Below are positions 26,253 to 33,225 of a stretch of 50,479 nucleotides of DNA, piece after piece; the stretch's first letter is position 1; each line of letters begins with the position of its first letter. Both the position numbers and the translations under genes were made by a program. This DNA is from Treponema sp. (GTDB lineage: Bacteria > Spirochaetota > Spirochaetia > Treponematales > Treponemataceae): the NCBI GenBank assembly GCA_024402655.1, contig JAKSTH010000005.1, forward strand, positions 1 to 50,479, given 5' to 3'. The notes under the pieces were generated by a model, which was not told the DNA's origin, did no database searches, and was given only the letters and a program-made list of their open reading frames with translations.

Positions 26253-26825
26253 TTACAGCCAACATAATTCAACTTTTGAGTTATTAAGTAATTGAATCAA
26301 ATCAGTCTGTTGAGTTGCTTCTGCTGCTATATTAATAATCTTTCCGCATGTTCTGGAATCTTGTAATGCATCATGAGCTTTATATTTGATTTCAAAATGG
26401 CTTCCTAAATCAGTAAGTCTGTGACTTTCAAGATCTGGCCAGATATTTCTGGCTACAGCTAATGAATCAAAATATGATAAGTTAGGAACTTCTAATCCAT
26501 AATATGAACAACATTCTTTTATTACGTTCATATCAAAATTAGCATTATGAGCTACTAAAGGAACAGGATCTTTATTAATAAACGGCAGAATAATATTCTT
26601 CCAAACTTCAGGGAATAAAGGACTGTTTTTTACATCATCATATGAAAGTCCATGAATATCATCTGTGAACTCTGGGACAAAATATAAATCCACAGGTTTT
26701 ATTAGGGATGATACAGATTCTACTTCAATTCCATTTTCGAATCTAACCAATCCAACCTGACAGGCACTATTTTTGTTATAATTCGCGGTTTCAAAATCAA
26801 TTGCAATGTAATTTAATTTCATCAT
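26253..26825 (-). CDS. DnaQ-like 3'-5' exonuclease (DEDDh)
   Basis: About 190 residues. The full DEDDh set is visible: D10 and E12 in IDFETA, D98 in AHNANFD, H151 and D156 in HDALQDSR. This is the Pol III epsilon/RNase T superfamily, which removes 3' nucleotides from DNA or RNA. The size is that of a single-domain enzyme, without a BRCT or polymerase part. The start at 26825 has AGGAG 7 nt upstream; the longer reading to 26855 has none and would run into the promoter. Operator D lies just upstream. In a WYL-regulated block it may process DNA ends formed during damage or infection. Confidence 0.88.
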   Translation of the reverse strand: MMKLNYIAIDFETANYNKNSACQVGLVRFENGIEVESVSSLIKPVDLYFVPEFTDDIHGLSYDDVKNSPLFPEVWKNIILPFINKDPVPLVAHNANFDMNVIKECCSYYGLEVPNLSYFDSLAVARNIWPDLESHRLTDLGSHFEIKYKAHDALQDSRTCGKIINIAAEATQQTDLIQLLNNSKVELCWL

Positions 26826-26845
26826 TTGGTAACTCCTGGAAAAAG

Positions 26846-26880
26846 AGTTTATCACCCGAGGTCTACCAAATGATGATAGA
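26846..26880 (-). promoter_or_regulatory. Operator D and promoter of the exonuclease gene
   Basis: On the minus strand: TCTATCA-TCATT-TGGTAGA (26880-26862), one mismatch between arms, then exactly 10 nt to TAAACT (26851-26846), preceded by TG one base away as in an extended -10. The start at 26825 follows closely. Confidence 0.7.
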
Positions 26881-26887
26881 GATATTT

Positions 26888-27835
26888 CTAATTATTTTTT
26901 TTTGAATAATAATCCAGAACTTTTCTGGCAAACTGATAGGCATTTTTAATATCAACATTGCCTTCAAAGTACTGTTTTCGATAAACCATTCTACCATCAA
27001 AGAAATCTTTAATTTCTTGTAAAGTGATTTCTTTAATTTTTGGAGATGAAATAAGCTTTGTATAAACAGAAAGCATTACTGCAAAATCATTTAGAAGGGG
27101 AACCTTCATACAGCTGGAAATTGTTCCGTTTCCAATGCCTAGGTTTCCCTGCAACAGTTCAAAGTTTGTTTCCAGGTCACTCTTGAATCCAGGGGCAGCC
27201 TTAAAAGAGCTTAACATACAGACATTATGAGCACAGGCATTACGGATTCGGCGGACAGAATCAAAGTGTTTTGTATATTCACACTTAAGACGAAGATAAT
27301 CATAATAAAAGGCATAGAAACTGATGAAATCATAGAAATTAATCATCTCAACAAAGTTCCATACGGCAGGGGAGTCCAGGTACTTCTCAAAATTGTTTCC
27401 ACCATAGCCAGCAAGTTTTGAACCGGCAAGAATGGCTTCCTGAACCTTAGGATGGCATTCAAGGAATTTTTCAACAACTTCATAACCGTCATCAGCCGGG
27501 TTATTCTGACAGTCATTAATAAGCTTAACTTTCAGATAGTGTTCTAAGTCAATGGTCATTTTGAGCAAAAGCTTACGAAGGAACATATCAATAGTAGAAA
27601 GTTCAACCAGATGTCCAAAATCCAGTCCGATATATTTGCCACTTTTCGTTTGTTCAGTACAGGTTGAGCAGTACTGTTTTAGGCGGAAAAAGAAATTATT
27701 TTTTTCCAGGAATTCCTTTGCTTTTTCTTCATCTATTAAGTTGAAGGTGATACCAAGGTCATTTTTACAGTATTCAATAATTTCGGGAACAGTCAGTTTT
27801 TGGGATTTTTCTGATAATGGTTCTTTCTTGGACAT
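26888..27835 (-). CDS. Abi-family (AbiD/AbiF-like) HEPN protein
   Basis: 315 residues starting at the ATG at 27835, with AAAGGAG just upstream; a reading extended to 28090 crosses the operator and is non-coding. The family is Abi_2 (AbiD/AbiF), abortive-infection proteins. The HEPN RNase motif R-x4-H is seen as R198-NACA-H203 in RRIRNACAHN. HEPN proteins of this type usually cut RNA and stop growth on infection. Its promoter has an extended -10 (TGTTATAAT, at about 27858-27866). Operator C lies about 20 nt upstream of that on the same DNA, so it shares control with the divergent gene pair. Confidence 0.85.
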   Translation of the reverse strand: MSKKEPLSEKSQKLTVPEIIEYCKNDLGITFNLIDEEKAKEFLEKNNFFFRLKQYCSTCTEQTKSGKYIGLDFGHLVELSTIDMFLRKLLLKMTIDLEHYLKVKLINDCQNNPADDGYEVVEKFLECHPKVQEAILAGSKLAGYGGNNFEKYLDSPAVWNFVEMINFYDFISFYAFYYDYLRLKCEYTKHFDSVRRIRNACAHNVCMLSSFKAAPGFKSDLETNFELLQGNLGIGNGTISSCMKVPLLNDFAVMLSVYTKLISSPKIKEITLQEIKDFFDGRMVYRKQYFEGNVDIKNAYQFARKVLDYYSKKNN

Positions 27836-27884
27836 TAGTATGCTCCTTTTTAAATAAATTATAACACAATAGTTTAAATAACGG

Positions 27885-27919
27885 TCTATCATGAATTGAA
27901 AGACAGCTGGCTTTATACT
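27885..27919 (+). promoter_or_regulatory. Operator C in the divergent Abi / paralogue-pair promoter
   Basis: TCTATCA-TGAAT-TGAAAGA (27885-27903), one mismatch, then exactly 10 nt to TATACT (27914-27919) for the rightward genes. For the leftward Abi gene the operator centre falls near -43 from its likely start. One site may therefore serve both directions. Confidence 0.75.
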
Positions 27920-27940
27920 GATTCTAACCTGGAGGAATAT

Positions 27941-28588
27941 ATGAAAGAAAGTATTTATTATTTCTTTAAATACCATTTTTTTGGTAAAACGCGTTCTTTT
28001 ATTAAACACATCTATAGGAAATATGTTCTCTGGTACAATTACTGGAGTGAGAAAAGACTCTGTAAACGGCAGGAAAGACATAATAAGCATTTTAGATGGT
28101 CTAAGGAAAATGTAGAGAAAACAAATTATTTAAATCAATATCTTACTAATCTTATGGAAGAAGTTTATTCGGATTGTGTTGCGCTTAAAAAACAACATGA
28201 CAAATGGATTTCAGAAGGAAAGAGTTACTACAAGAATTATGAAATCATAGGCTATATAGTTCATACTGAAACTGATCCTGACAATTACGGAATAAGAAAG
28301 ACAAATTTTACTGAAGCACAAGATTATGTAACTGATAATAAAGCCTGGTGCATTCGTTTAAGCGATCCGGAGTTTTGTAAAACAGAACTTCTTAAAGAAA
28401 ATCAGTTTAAGAATTACAGATGGTGGGGTACTGAATTTTCGGCAACGCTAAAGGAACATGGTGTTGAGAATACTTGTGCATTTCTGGATTCTTTTCTGAA
28501 TGTAAATAAAGCATATTCACTGAAAGATTTTGTTCGGATGACAGAAGACAATTTTTGCAAAAATATAGAGGTTAATTATGTTTATTGA
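27941..28588 (+). CDS. Unknown protein, first of a paralogous pair
   Basis: 216 residues from the ATG at 27941 (GGAGGA just upstream); an earlier ATG at 27896 lies inside the operator. No named family. It shares with the next protein a central F-x-WS-x-[KN]NV segment, a K-x6-D-x5-G-x3-YKNY-x-I block, and an ending YSL-[KE]-D-x5-DF-type motif before an EVN terminus, so the two are diverged duplicates. Lysine- and tryptophan-rich and probably soluble apart from a basic N-terminus. Driven by operator C. Confidence 0.65.
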   Translation: MKESIYYFFKYHFFGKTRSFIKHIYRKYVLWYNYWSEKRLCKRQERHNKHFRWSKENVEKTNYLNQYLTNLMEEVYSDCVALKKQHDKWISEGKSYYKNYEIIGYIVHTETDPDNYGIRKTNFTEAQDYVTDNKAWCIRLSDPEFCKTELLKENQFKNYRWWGTEFSATLKEHGVENTCAFLDSFLNVNKAYSLKDFVRMTEDNFCKNIEVNYVY

Positions 28589-29183
28589 ATGTGAATTTGA
28601 GGAAATTAAAGAGAAAAACTGGACAGTGTGGCAATTGGATAAAAGGTCTAAAGAAGTTGTTAAAAGACGAAATGCCTTGGATCAGAATTTTGAATGGTCT
28701 GAAAAAAATGTAGCCCATATGATAAAACTTTTTGCCACAGTAAATAAACTCCAAAACACAATGTATGACGAAGTTGCTCAGATGAAAAATGATTTTGATG
28801 AACTTACCAAAGCAGGTGTTGAACAGTACAAAAATTACAATATCGAAGCTCATATTCATTTGAAGCGAGGCCTTAAACTTCCATTTGCAGATGATTACCT
28901 TCTTGATTTTATGGAATATTTTTCTGAATTTGATTTTTACATGACTGGTGTTCAAGCAAACTTTAAGTGGGAAATGGAAAGCAGGGAAAAACAGCTTCAT
29001 TTAGATTTGAACTGGAATATTGAAATATTCGATTATTTCCGGAAAAACGATGATAAGAATCCATACATTCCTTATATTTTTCATACAGTCTGGCAAGATG
29101 GCGATATTTATTCTCTGGAAGATTTGCTTTATATAGAACCGGAAGATTTTGTTATCTGCAAGGAGGTTAATTTTTCGAAATAA
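28578..29183 (+). CDS. Unknown protein, second of a paralogous pair
   Basis: 201 residues, overlapping the preceding gene by 11 nt. Shared blocks with that protein: NFEWSEKNV, GVEQYKNYNIEAHI and an ending YSLEDLLYIEPEDF...EVN. The middle is acidic (PFADDYLLDFMEYFSEFDFYM), while its partner is basic, so a heterodimer is possible. No family recognised. Operator E lies directly after its stop. Confidence 0.65.
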   Translation: MFIECEFEEIKEKNWTVWQLDKRSKEVVKRRNALDQNFEWSEKNVAHMIKLFATVNKLQNTMYDEVAQMKNDFDELTKAGVEQYKNYNIEAHIHLKRGLKLPFADDYLLDFMEYFSEFDFYMTGVQANFKWEMESREKQLHLDLNWNIEIFDYFRKNDDKNPYIPYIFHTVWQDGDIYSLEDLLYIEPEDFVICKEVNFSK

Positions 29184-29185
29184 TT

Positions 29186-29225
29186 CTATATCTATCATCA
29201 ATTGATAGATATAGGAGGTTATAGT
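29186..29225 (+). promoter_or_regulatory. Operator E and promoter of the Sel1/YkvA operon
   Basis: TCTATCA-TCAAT-TGATAGA (29191-29209), perfect. The symmetry extends to 12-bp arms (CTATATCTATCA with TGATAGATATAG, 29186-29197 and 29203-29214). Exactly 10 nt after the 19-bp core is TATAGT (29220-29225) as -10. Confidence 0.8.
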
Positions 29226-29254
29226 AATTCTATCAGAATACTTGGAGGTAGGTC

Positions 29255-30472
29255 ATGGCTGATTTCATTTGGATAATTACTGATAATGTTAAAACTATAA
29301 TTTACAGCATTGGATATGCTGTAAAAGATGAAATATGGCCTCGCCTAAAGATTGCCTTTTTATATCTTTTTGCAAGGGTTGGAATTGTTTCAGCTCAACT
29401 TGAAATTGCAAAAATCCTGTATGAAAAATATTGGGTAATTAATCCAAAGAATCCAGAAAAATGGCTTACAAAAGGATTAAAACAAGAAAATCCTTTGGCT
29501 TTTGTTCTTAAAGGTCATTTCTGTCGTTATGAAGGGCGTCAGATAGAAGAGGAAGAGTGTCCGGCTACTAAGAAAGCTTCAGAAGAATTTATCAAAACCA
29601 AGAAAAATCCAGATTATAAACCAGATCTTTCTTACGAAATCGAAAGTCGAAGAATCCATGCGGAAAGAAAAAAGCGTTCATTTCCTTTGTTTTTTGAAGC
29701 AATCGATTGGTATAAGAAAGCTGCTGAAAAGAATTTTGCACAAGGTTACTTTTACCTTTTTGCTATGCATGATTATTACGGATATAGACTCAGACTCAAA
29801 TCAAAGGGGATTAGATATTTAAAGCTGGCTGCCGAAAATGGATTTCCAAATGCACAGTATATTTTTGCAGAGAAATGCCTTGAACATGATGATTTAAAGA
29901 ATGGATTATATTGGATGAAAAAAGCTTCAAAATCTAAGAAACGTAATTGGGTTATGAATGAAGGATATTTTGCAGAGAGAAAAGAAGCTCGAAAATGGTG
30001 TAAGAAAAATAAGAATCTTCTTGTAATAAAAAAAGAAGCTTTTGAAGGAAATCCTAAAGCTTTATATGACTATTCAGAATATCTCTTGCATGATTCCCAT
30101 AAGAATGGTCATCTCCATTTAGCACATGAATGGCATACAAAAGCTGCAGAAGCAGGATTCCCAAAAGCAATGGGAGAGGAAGGTGATTTCATTATTCACG
30201 GATGGGTTCCTGGAACATTGAAAGATGCATTTGATTATTACACAAAAGCTTATGAGAGTGGATATAAAATGTCTTCATGGGGGCTAGGTGACTGTTATTA
30301 TTATGGCTGGGGAACAGAACGAAGTTTAGAAAAGGCTAAGTATTATTATAGGATAGCAAAACATCTTGGTGTTGGAATTGATATGAGAGCTTTGAAAAGA
30401 ATGACAGAAGATGAATTCATCAAGGTAAATTGTGAAAAGGCCTTAAATAATGATAGGGAGTTTTATAATTAA
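29255..30472 (+). CDS. Sel1-repeat protein
   Basis: 405 residues. Sel1-like (short TPR) repeats are visible at about 145-235 (AIDWYKKAAEKNFAQGYFYLF, YLKLAAENGFPNAQYIFAEKCL) and at about 280-380 (HEWHTKAAEAGFPKAMGE, AFDYYTKAYESGYKMSSWGLGDCYYYGWGTERSLEKAKYYYRIAK). Such solenoids mediate protein contacts. The N-terminal 60 residues contain a moderately hydrophobic helix (IAFLYLFARVGIVSAQLEIA) that could associate with membrane. First gene of a four-gene unit under operator E that ends in two membrane proteins; a scaffold role is inferred. RBS GGAGG. Confidence 0.8.
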   Translation: MADFIWIITDNVKTIIYSIGYAVKDEIWPRLKIAFLYLFARVGIVSAQLEIAKILYEKYWVINPKNPEKWLTKGLKQENPLAFVLKGHFCRYEGRQIEEEECPATKKASEEFIKTKKNPDYKPDLSYEIESRRIHAERKKRSFPLFFEAIDWYKKAAEKNFAQGYFYLFAMHDYYGYRLRLKSKGIRYLKLAAENGFPNAQYIFAEKCLEHDDLKNGLYWMKKASKSKKRNWVMNEGYFAERKEARKWCKKNKNLLVIKKEAFEGNPKALYDYSEYLLHDSHKNGHLHLAHEWHTKAAEAGFPKAMGEEGDFIIHGWVPGTLKDAFDYYTKAYESGYKMSSWGLGDCYYYGWGTERSLEKAKYYYRIAKHLGVGIDMRALKRMTEDEFIKVNCEKALNNDREFYN

Positions 30473-30730
30473 ATGATGGTTGATTTTGATGTTCTTAAAA
30501 TGGAAATTATACTAAAAGATGGTTTTTCAAATTCTCAAAGAGTTCTGAAAATAAAAGAAAAAATGAAAATTAATAAAATGTTGGATTCACTTCCTGATTA
30601 TGGCTTATATGTGCCTTTAGGAGAAGATTTCTCATATTGGAAAATCATAATATATGGCAGAGGATTCAAGAAAAAAAATATAAGTGGAAACATAAGTGTT
30701 CCGTTTATTTCGGATTTATTTGGTGATTAA
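30473..30730 (+). CDS. Small hypothetical protein
   Basis: 85 residues, unrecognised, directly after the Sel1 stop with a GGGAG sequence inside the previous gene as RBS. Mixed alpha/beta composition without motifs. Its place in a tight operon is the only support beyond an open frame. Confidence 0.5.
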   Translation: MMVDFDVLKMEIILKDGFSNSQRVLKIKEKMKINKMLDSLPDYGLYVPLGEDFSYWKIIIYGRGFKKKNISGNISVPFISDLFGD

Positions 30731-30748
30731 AAATGATGGAGGAAAATT

Positions 30749-31171
30749 ATGTTTGGATTTAAGAGACCTAATGTTGAAGAGTTATCAGAGGAAGAAACAA
30801 AGAAAGTCAATGAAAAATTTAACTCTTTTAAAAGAAAAGCATATTCAGAAGATGATATGAAGAAAGTCTTTGATAACGAAGATAAGATTATGGGAAAAAT
30901 GAACGATATGAATCTTAAAGGTTTTATTGAAGAAGTAAAAATCTTTTTCTTAATGTTGAAGGATTTTTTCACTCGTAAATATACCGAAGTTCCTGTCGGT
31001 ACGATTATGGCAATTGCTGGTTCCTTACTTTATGTGCTTTCACCTATAGATATCATTCCTGATTTTATCCCTGTTGTTGGATTCCTTGATGATGCCGGTG
31101 TAATTTCAGCCTGTATGAATTTTGTAAAAATTGATCTTGAGAATTATAAAAAATTTAAGGGCTTGAATTAA
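30749..31171 (+). CDS. YkvA-type DUF1232 membrane-associated protein
   Basis: 140 residues. The C-terminal half holds the DUF1232 domain: VGTIMAIAGSLLYVLSPIDIIPDFIPVVGFLDDAGVI, with the conserved SPIDIIPD and G-x-[IL]-DD elements. The first 80 residues are charged and helical. DUF1232 proteins sit at the membrane and have no established activity. It overlaps the next gene by one base and belongs to the operator-E unit. Confidence 0.85.
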   Translation: MFGFKRPNVEELSEEETKKVNEKFNSFKRKAYSEDDMKKVFDNEDKIMGKMNDMNLKGFIEEVKIFFLMLKDFFTRKYTEVPVGTIMAIAGSLLYVLSPIDIIPDFIPVVGFLDDAGVISACMNFVKIDLENYKKFKGLN

Positions 31172-31791
31172 TGAAATCTGAATACTGGAGTAGTGTAGGA
31201 AAAAAGTTATTGTCTCTTGGAAGGACAGCACTAAACCTGGCTGCTCCAGTAGCTATTGATTATGGAATCACAAAAGCTGTTGAAAAAGTTTGTTTGATCA
31301 TTGAAGATAAGATAAAAATCTTATATAAAAAGACAACCGTAAATTCAGCTATCTCTCTGGCAATAAATCTATCTGGTATCTTGATTTTGATCTTTAAGCC
31401 ATTTGAAGAAAACGCTTCAAGATATATGGCTTGTGTTTTCTTTTTTGCCTCATTTATTTTCTGGCTGATCAGGACAATATTATTTGTAAAGAATTATGGA
31501 AAAGTAATCATTCAAATTTCTAAGACTGTAATTAAACAGAAATCACTTTACAATGGAATTGAACAATATGTTCTAAAGGAATTTCCACTAATTGCTTTAG
31601 GGTATGATGGAATCGACATTGCGTCTGAGTTTGTTCCGTTTCTTAATGAAATACCAAGGATTTCAGAGTTTGTAAAATATTTGGTAAAACTATTCTGGAA
31701 AAAAGTAGCTTTATTTGCTGGAATTATGGGAGTCTATACTATTATTATTTTTGGAATCGTAAAGCCTTTATTAATAGATCAATATTTCTAA
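31171..31791 (+). CDS. Hypothetical membrane protein
   Basis: 206 residues with at least three likely membrane helices: about 58-75 (AISLAINLSGILILIF), about 85-105 (ACVFFFASFIFWLIRTILF) and about 180-200 (LFAGIMGVYTIIIFGIV). No family recognised. Translationally coupled to the YkvA-type gene, it is the last gene of the operator-E unit and meets the zinc-ribbon gene tail to tail with a 4-nt overlap. Confidence 0.65.
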   Translation: MKSEYWSSVGKKLLSLGRTALNLAAPVAIDYGITKAVEKVCLIIEDKIKILYKKTTVNSAISLAINLSGILILIFKPFEENASRYMACVFFFASFIFWLIRTILFVKNYGKVIIQISKTVIKQKSLYNGIEQYVLKEFPLIALGYDGIDIASEFVPFLNEIPRISEFVKYLVKLFWKKVALFAGIMGVYTIIIFGIVKPLLIDQYF

Positions 31792-31961
31792 TATCTGACA
31801 GCAGGATCTTTTATAGCTCGACCGCCACAAGCAGGGCATTTTACATTAGATATTATTAGGCCAATAATAGGTTTAGGTACTTTATGAGAAAATCTGTTTT
31901 TGCATTTAGTACAAATATAAAGCTGGTTTTCACCAGGTCTTGGTGGAACAAAACTATTCAT
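31788..31961 (-). CDS. Small zinc-ribbon protein
   Basis: 57 residues with two CxxC pairs, C17/C20 (CTKC) and C42/C45 (CPACGG), so a single zinc ribbon. The start at 31961 has GGAGG 8 nt upstream; ATGs at 31976 and 31988 lack one. Its promoter faces operator F (32011-32029), which it may share with the divergent UDG-like gene. The specific role is unknown; such ribbons bind nucleic acid or protein. Confidence 0.7.
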   Translation of the reverse strand: MNSFVPPRPGENQLYICTKCKNRFSHKVPKPIIGLIISNVKCPACGGRAIKDPAVRY

Positions 31962-32004
31962 TAATTTTTCCTCCATTACATAATTCATTTTAGCATAGTT
32001 TTGG

Positions 32005-32045
32005 CTTATGTCTATCGTGTTTTGATAGACATAAGCGTTTATAAT
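32005..32045 (+). promoter_or_regulatory. Operator F and promoter of the UDG-like gene
   Basis: TCTATCG-TGTTT-TGATAGA (32011-32029) with symmetry extended to 12-bp arms (CTTATGTCTATC with GATAGACATAAG, 32005-32016 and 32024-32035). Exactly 10 nt after the core is TATAAT (32040-32045). It lies between divergent genes. Confidence 0.78.
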
Positions 32046-32081
32046 TTATAAAAAGGAGTTATAATAATATTGGAGAATCAA

Positions 32082-32861
32082 ATGAAAACAGATAAAAACC
32101 AAGAAAAAATATATGCACCATTAATCCGGGAGTTCAAGAACCAAACATACGATTTATATAAAAAACTATGGAAAAATAAAACTGCTGACCTCAGTGGATT
32201 ATTCATACCTCATGTTTTTGATGACTATTACAATGCAAAAACAAAAGTTTTCTTCATAGGTCAGGACACATATGGCTGGCCAGAGCTTGAAAAAACATAC
32301 AATTGGTCAGAAAAAGATTATCTAGCTGAAAACAATAAATGGCCAGAATCAGTAGACACAACACTAGAATGGACAAATCCTTATACTTTTTGGAATTTTG
32401 TAAACAAAGTTCAGTTGGCATTTAACGATGAGAAATATGATTCTCTGCAAAACCTATCGTCATCTCAGCGTAAAATATTAAACCAGGTAGGGTGGGGGAA
32501 TATTTACTCTCTGGAAATTTTAGAAACAATTGCAAAATATGGAGAGGAATTCAACCAGTCCTTTGATCATTCTGTTTATTCTGATTTACTAAAAAAGACA
32601 CAGACGATTTCAAGACTAAAAAATGTAATTGAGGCTTTCCATCCTGATTATATTGTTATTTTAGCATGGAAATATGTTGAAGACTGGTATTTGGAAGAGC
32701 TAGATGCACAATTTATTGTTGAAGAATCCATTGATAATCTGCTAAGTGTTTATAAATTAAATAATGGTACAAAAATTTTATGGACTTATCATCCTCAGGC
32801 TTTATGTAGAAAAAGTCAGGATTTGGAAGAATTAATTAAGATTTTCTTAGATCGAAAATAA
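32082..32861 (+). CDS. Uracil-DNA-glycosylase-superfamily-like protein
   Basis: 259 residues from the ATG at 32082 (GGAG 6 nt upstream; a TTG at 32070 with AGGAG is the alternative). KVFFIGQDTYGW (55-66) resembles the first UDG motif G-Q-[DE]-P-Y, WGNIYS (138-143) could be the central loop, and WTYHPQ (234-239) resembles the second motif around the conserved histidine. The order and spacing fit a UDG-like fold, but the catalytic aspartate-proline of motif 1 is altered, so activity on uracil is uncertain. As a WYL-controlled gene it would add a base-repair-like activity to the block. Confidence 0.55.
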   Translation: MKTDKNQEKIYAPLIREFKNQTYDLYKKLWKNKTADLSGLFIPHVFDDYYNAKTKVFFIGQDTYGWPELEKTYNWSEKDYLAENNKWPESVDTTLEWTNPYTFWNFVNKVQLAFNDEKYDSLQNLSSSQRKILNQVGWGNIYSLEILETIAKYGEEFNQSFDHSVYSDLLKKTQTISRLKNVIEAFHPDYIVILAWKYVEDWYLEELDAQFIVEESIDNLLSVYKLNNGTKILWTYHPQALCRKSQDLEELIKIFLDRK

Positions 32862-32884
32862 GAAAAAAAAATGCTTGGTTAAAA

Positions 32885-32898
32885 TTTTCATGTTATAA
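32885..32898 (+). promoter_or_regulatory. Putative extended -10 promoter before the zinc-finger gene
   Basis: TGTTATAAT within the gap after the UDG-like gene, about 60 nt before the ATG at 32960. No -35 and no WYL operator are seen, so the zinc-finger/GTPase genes may be outside the regulon. Confidence 0.35.
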
Positions 32899-32959
32899 TT
32901 AGTATGTTTAACATATTGATATTTTTCATAATAACTTAATTTTGATACGGAGTTTAAAT

Positions 32960-33211
32960 ATGGCAAATTTTTATTGTGAATACTGTGGTTATAAAGCAGG
33001 TTCCGTTCAATCTTTAACAAGTATGAGTTGTATTCGACATCCCTTAGGTCCAAATAAAGGAAAACATAAACTCTATGAAGGTTCTGAAAAACAGAAATAT
33101 ACATGCAAATATTGTGGATATCAAATTGGTTCAATTCAATCATTGACAAGTATGAGTTGTATTCGTCATCCCTCTGGTCCAAATAAAGGGAAACATGCTC
33201 CCTCATTATAA
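32960..33211 (+). CDS. Tandem-duplicated zinc-finger protein
   Basis: 83 residues made of two near-identical 43-residue units: C6/C9, C24, H27, H36 and C49/C52, C67, H70, H79, each with YCGY, SLTSMSC-IRHP and GPNKGKH. Each unit can bind one zinc. The DNA copies are also similar (129-bp period), so the duplication is recent. Start at 32960 has CGGAG upstream. It lies 14 nt before the first GTPase gene and is likely co-transcribed with it. Role unknown; nucleic-acid binding is possible. Confidence 0.75.
   Translation: MANFYCEYCGYKAGSVQSLTSMSCIRHPLGPNKGKHKLYEGSEKQKYTCKYCGYQIGSIQSLTSMSCIRHPSGPNKGKHAPSL
32975..33200. repeat. 129-bp tandem coding repeat in the zinc-finger gene
   Basis: The block around AGTATGAGTTGTATTCG occurs twice, 129 bp apart, with mostly synonymous differences, matching the two protein units. 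Confidence 0.7.
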
Positions 33212-33225
33212 AAAGGAAGTAGAGT

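Noticed and set aside
27836..28090. N-terminal extension of the Abi protein by 85 residues
   Set aside because: It crosses operator C and the divergent promoter; a strong RBS precedes the ATG at 27835.
29229..29247. Possible second operator half, TCTATCA, after operator E
   Set aside because: Only one arm matches; the other side reads CTTGGAG and is part of the RBS region.
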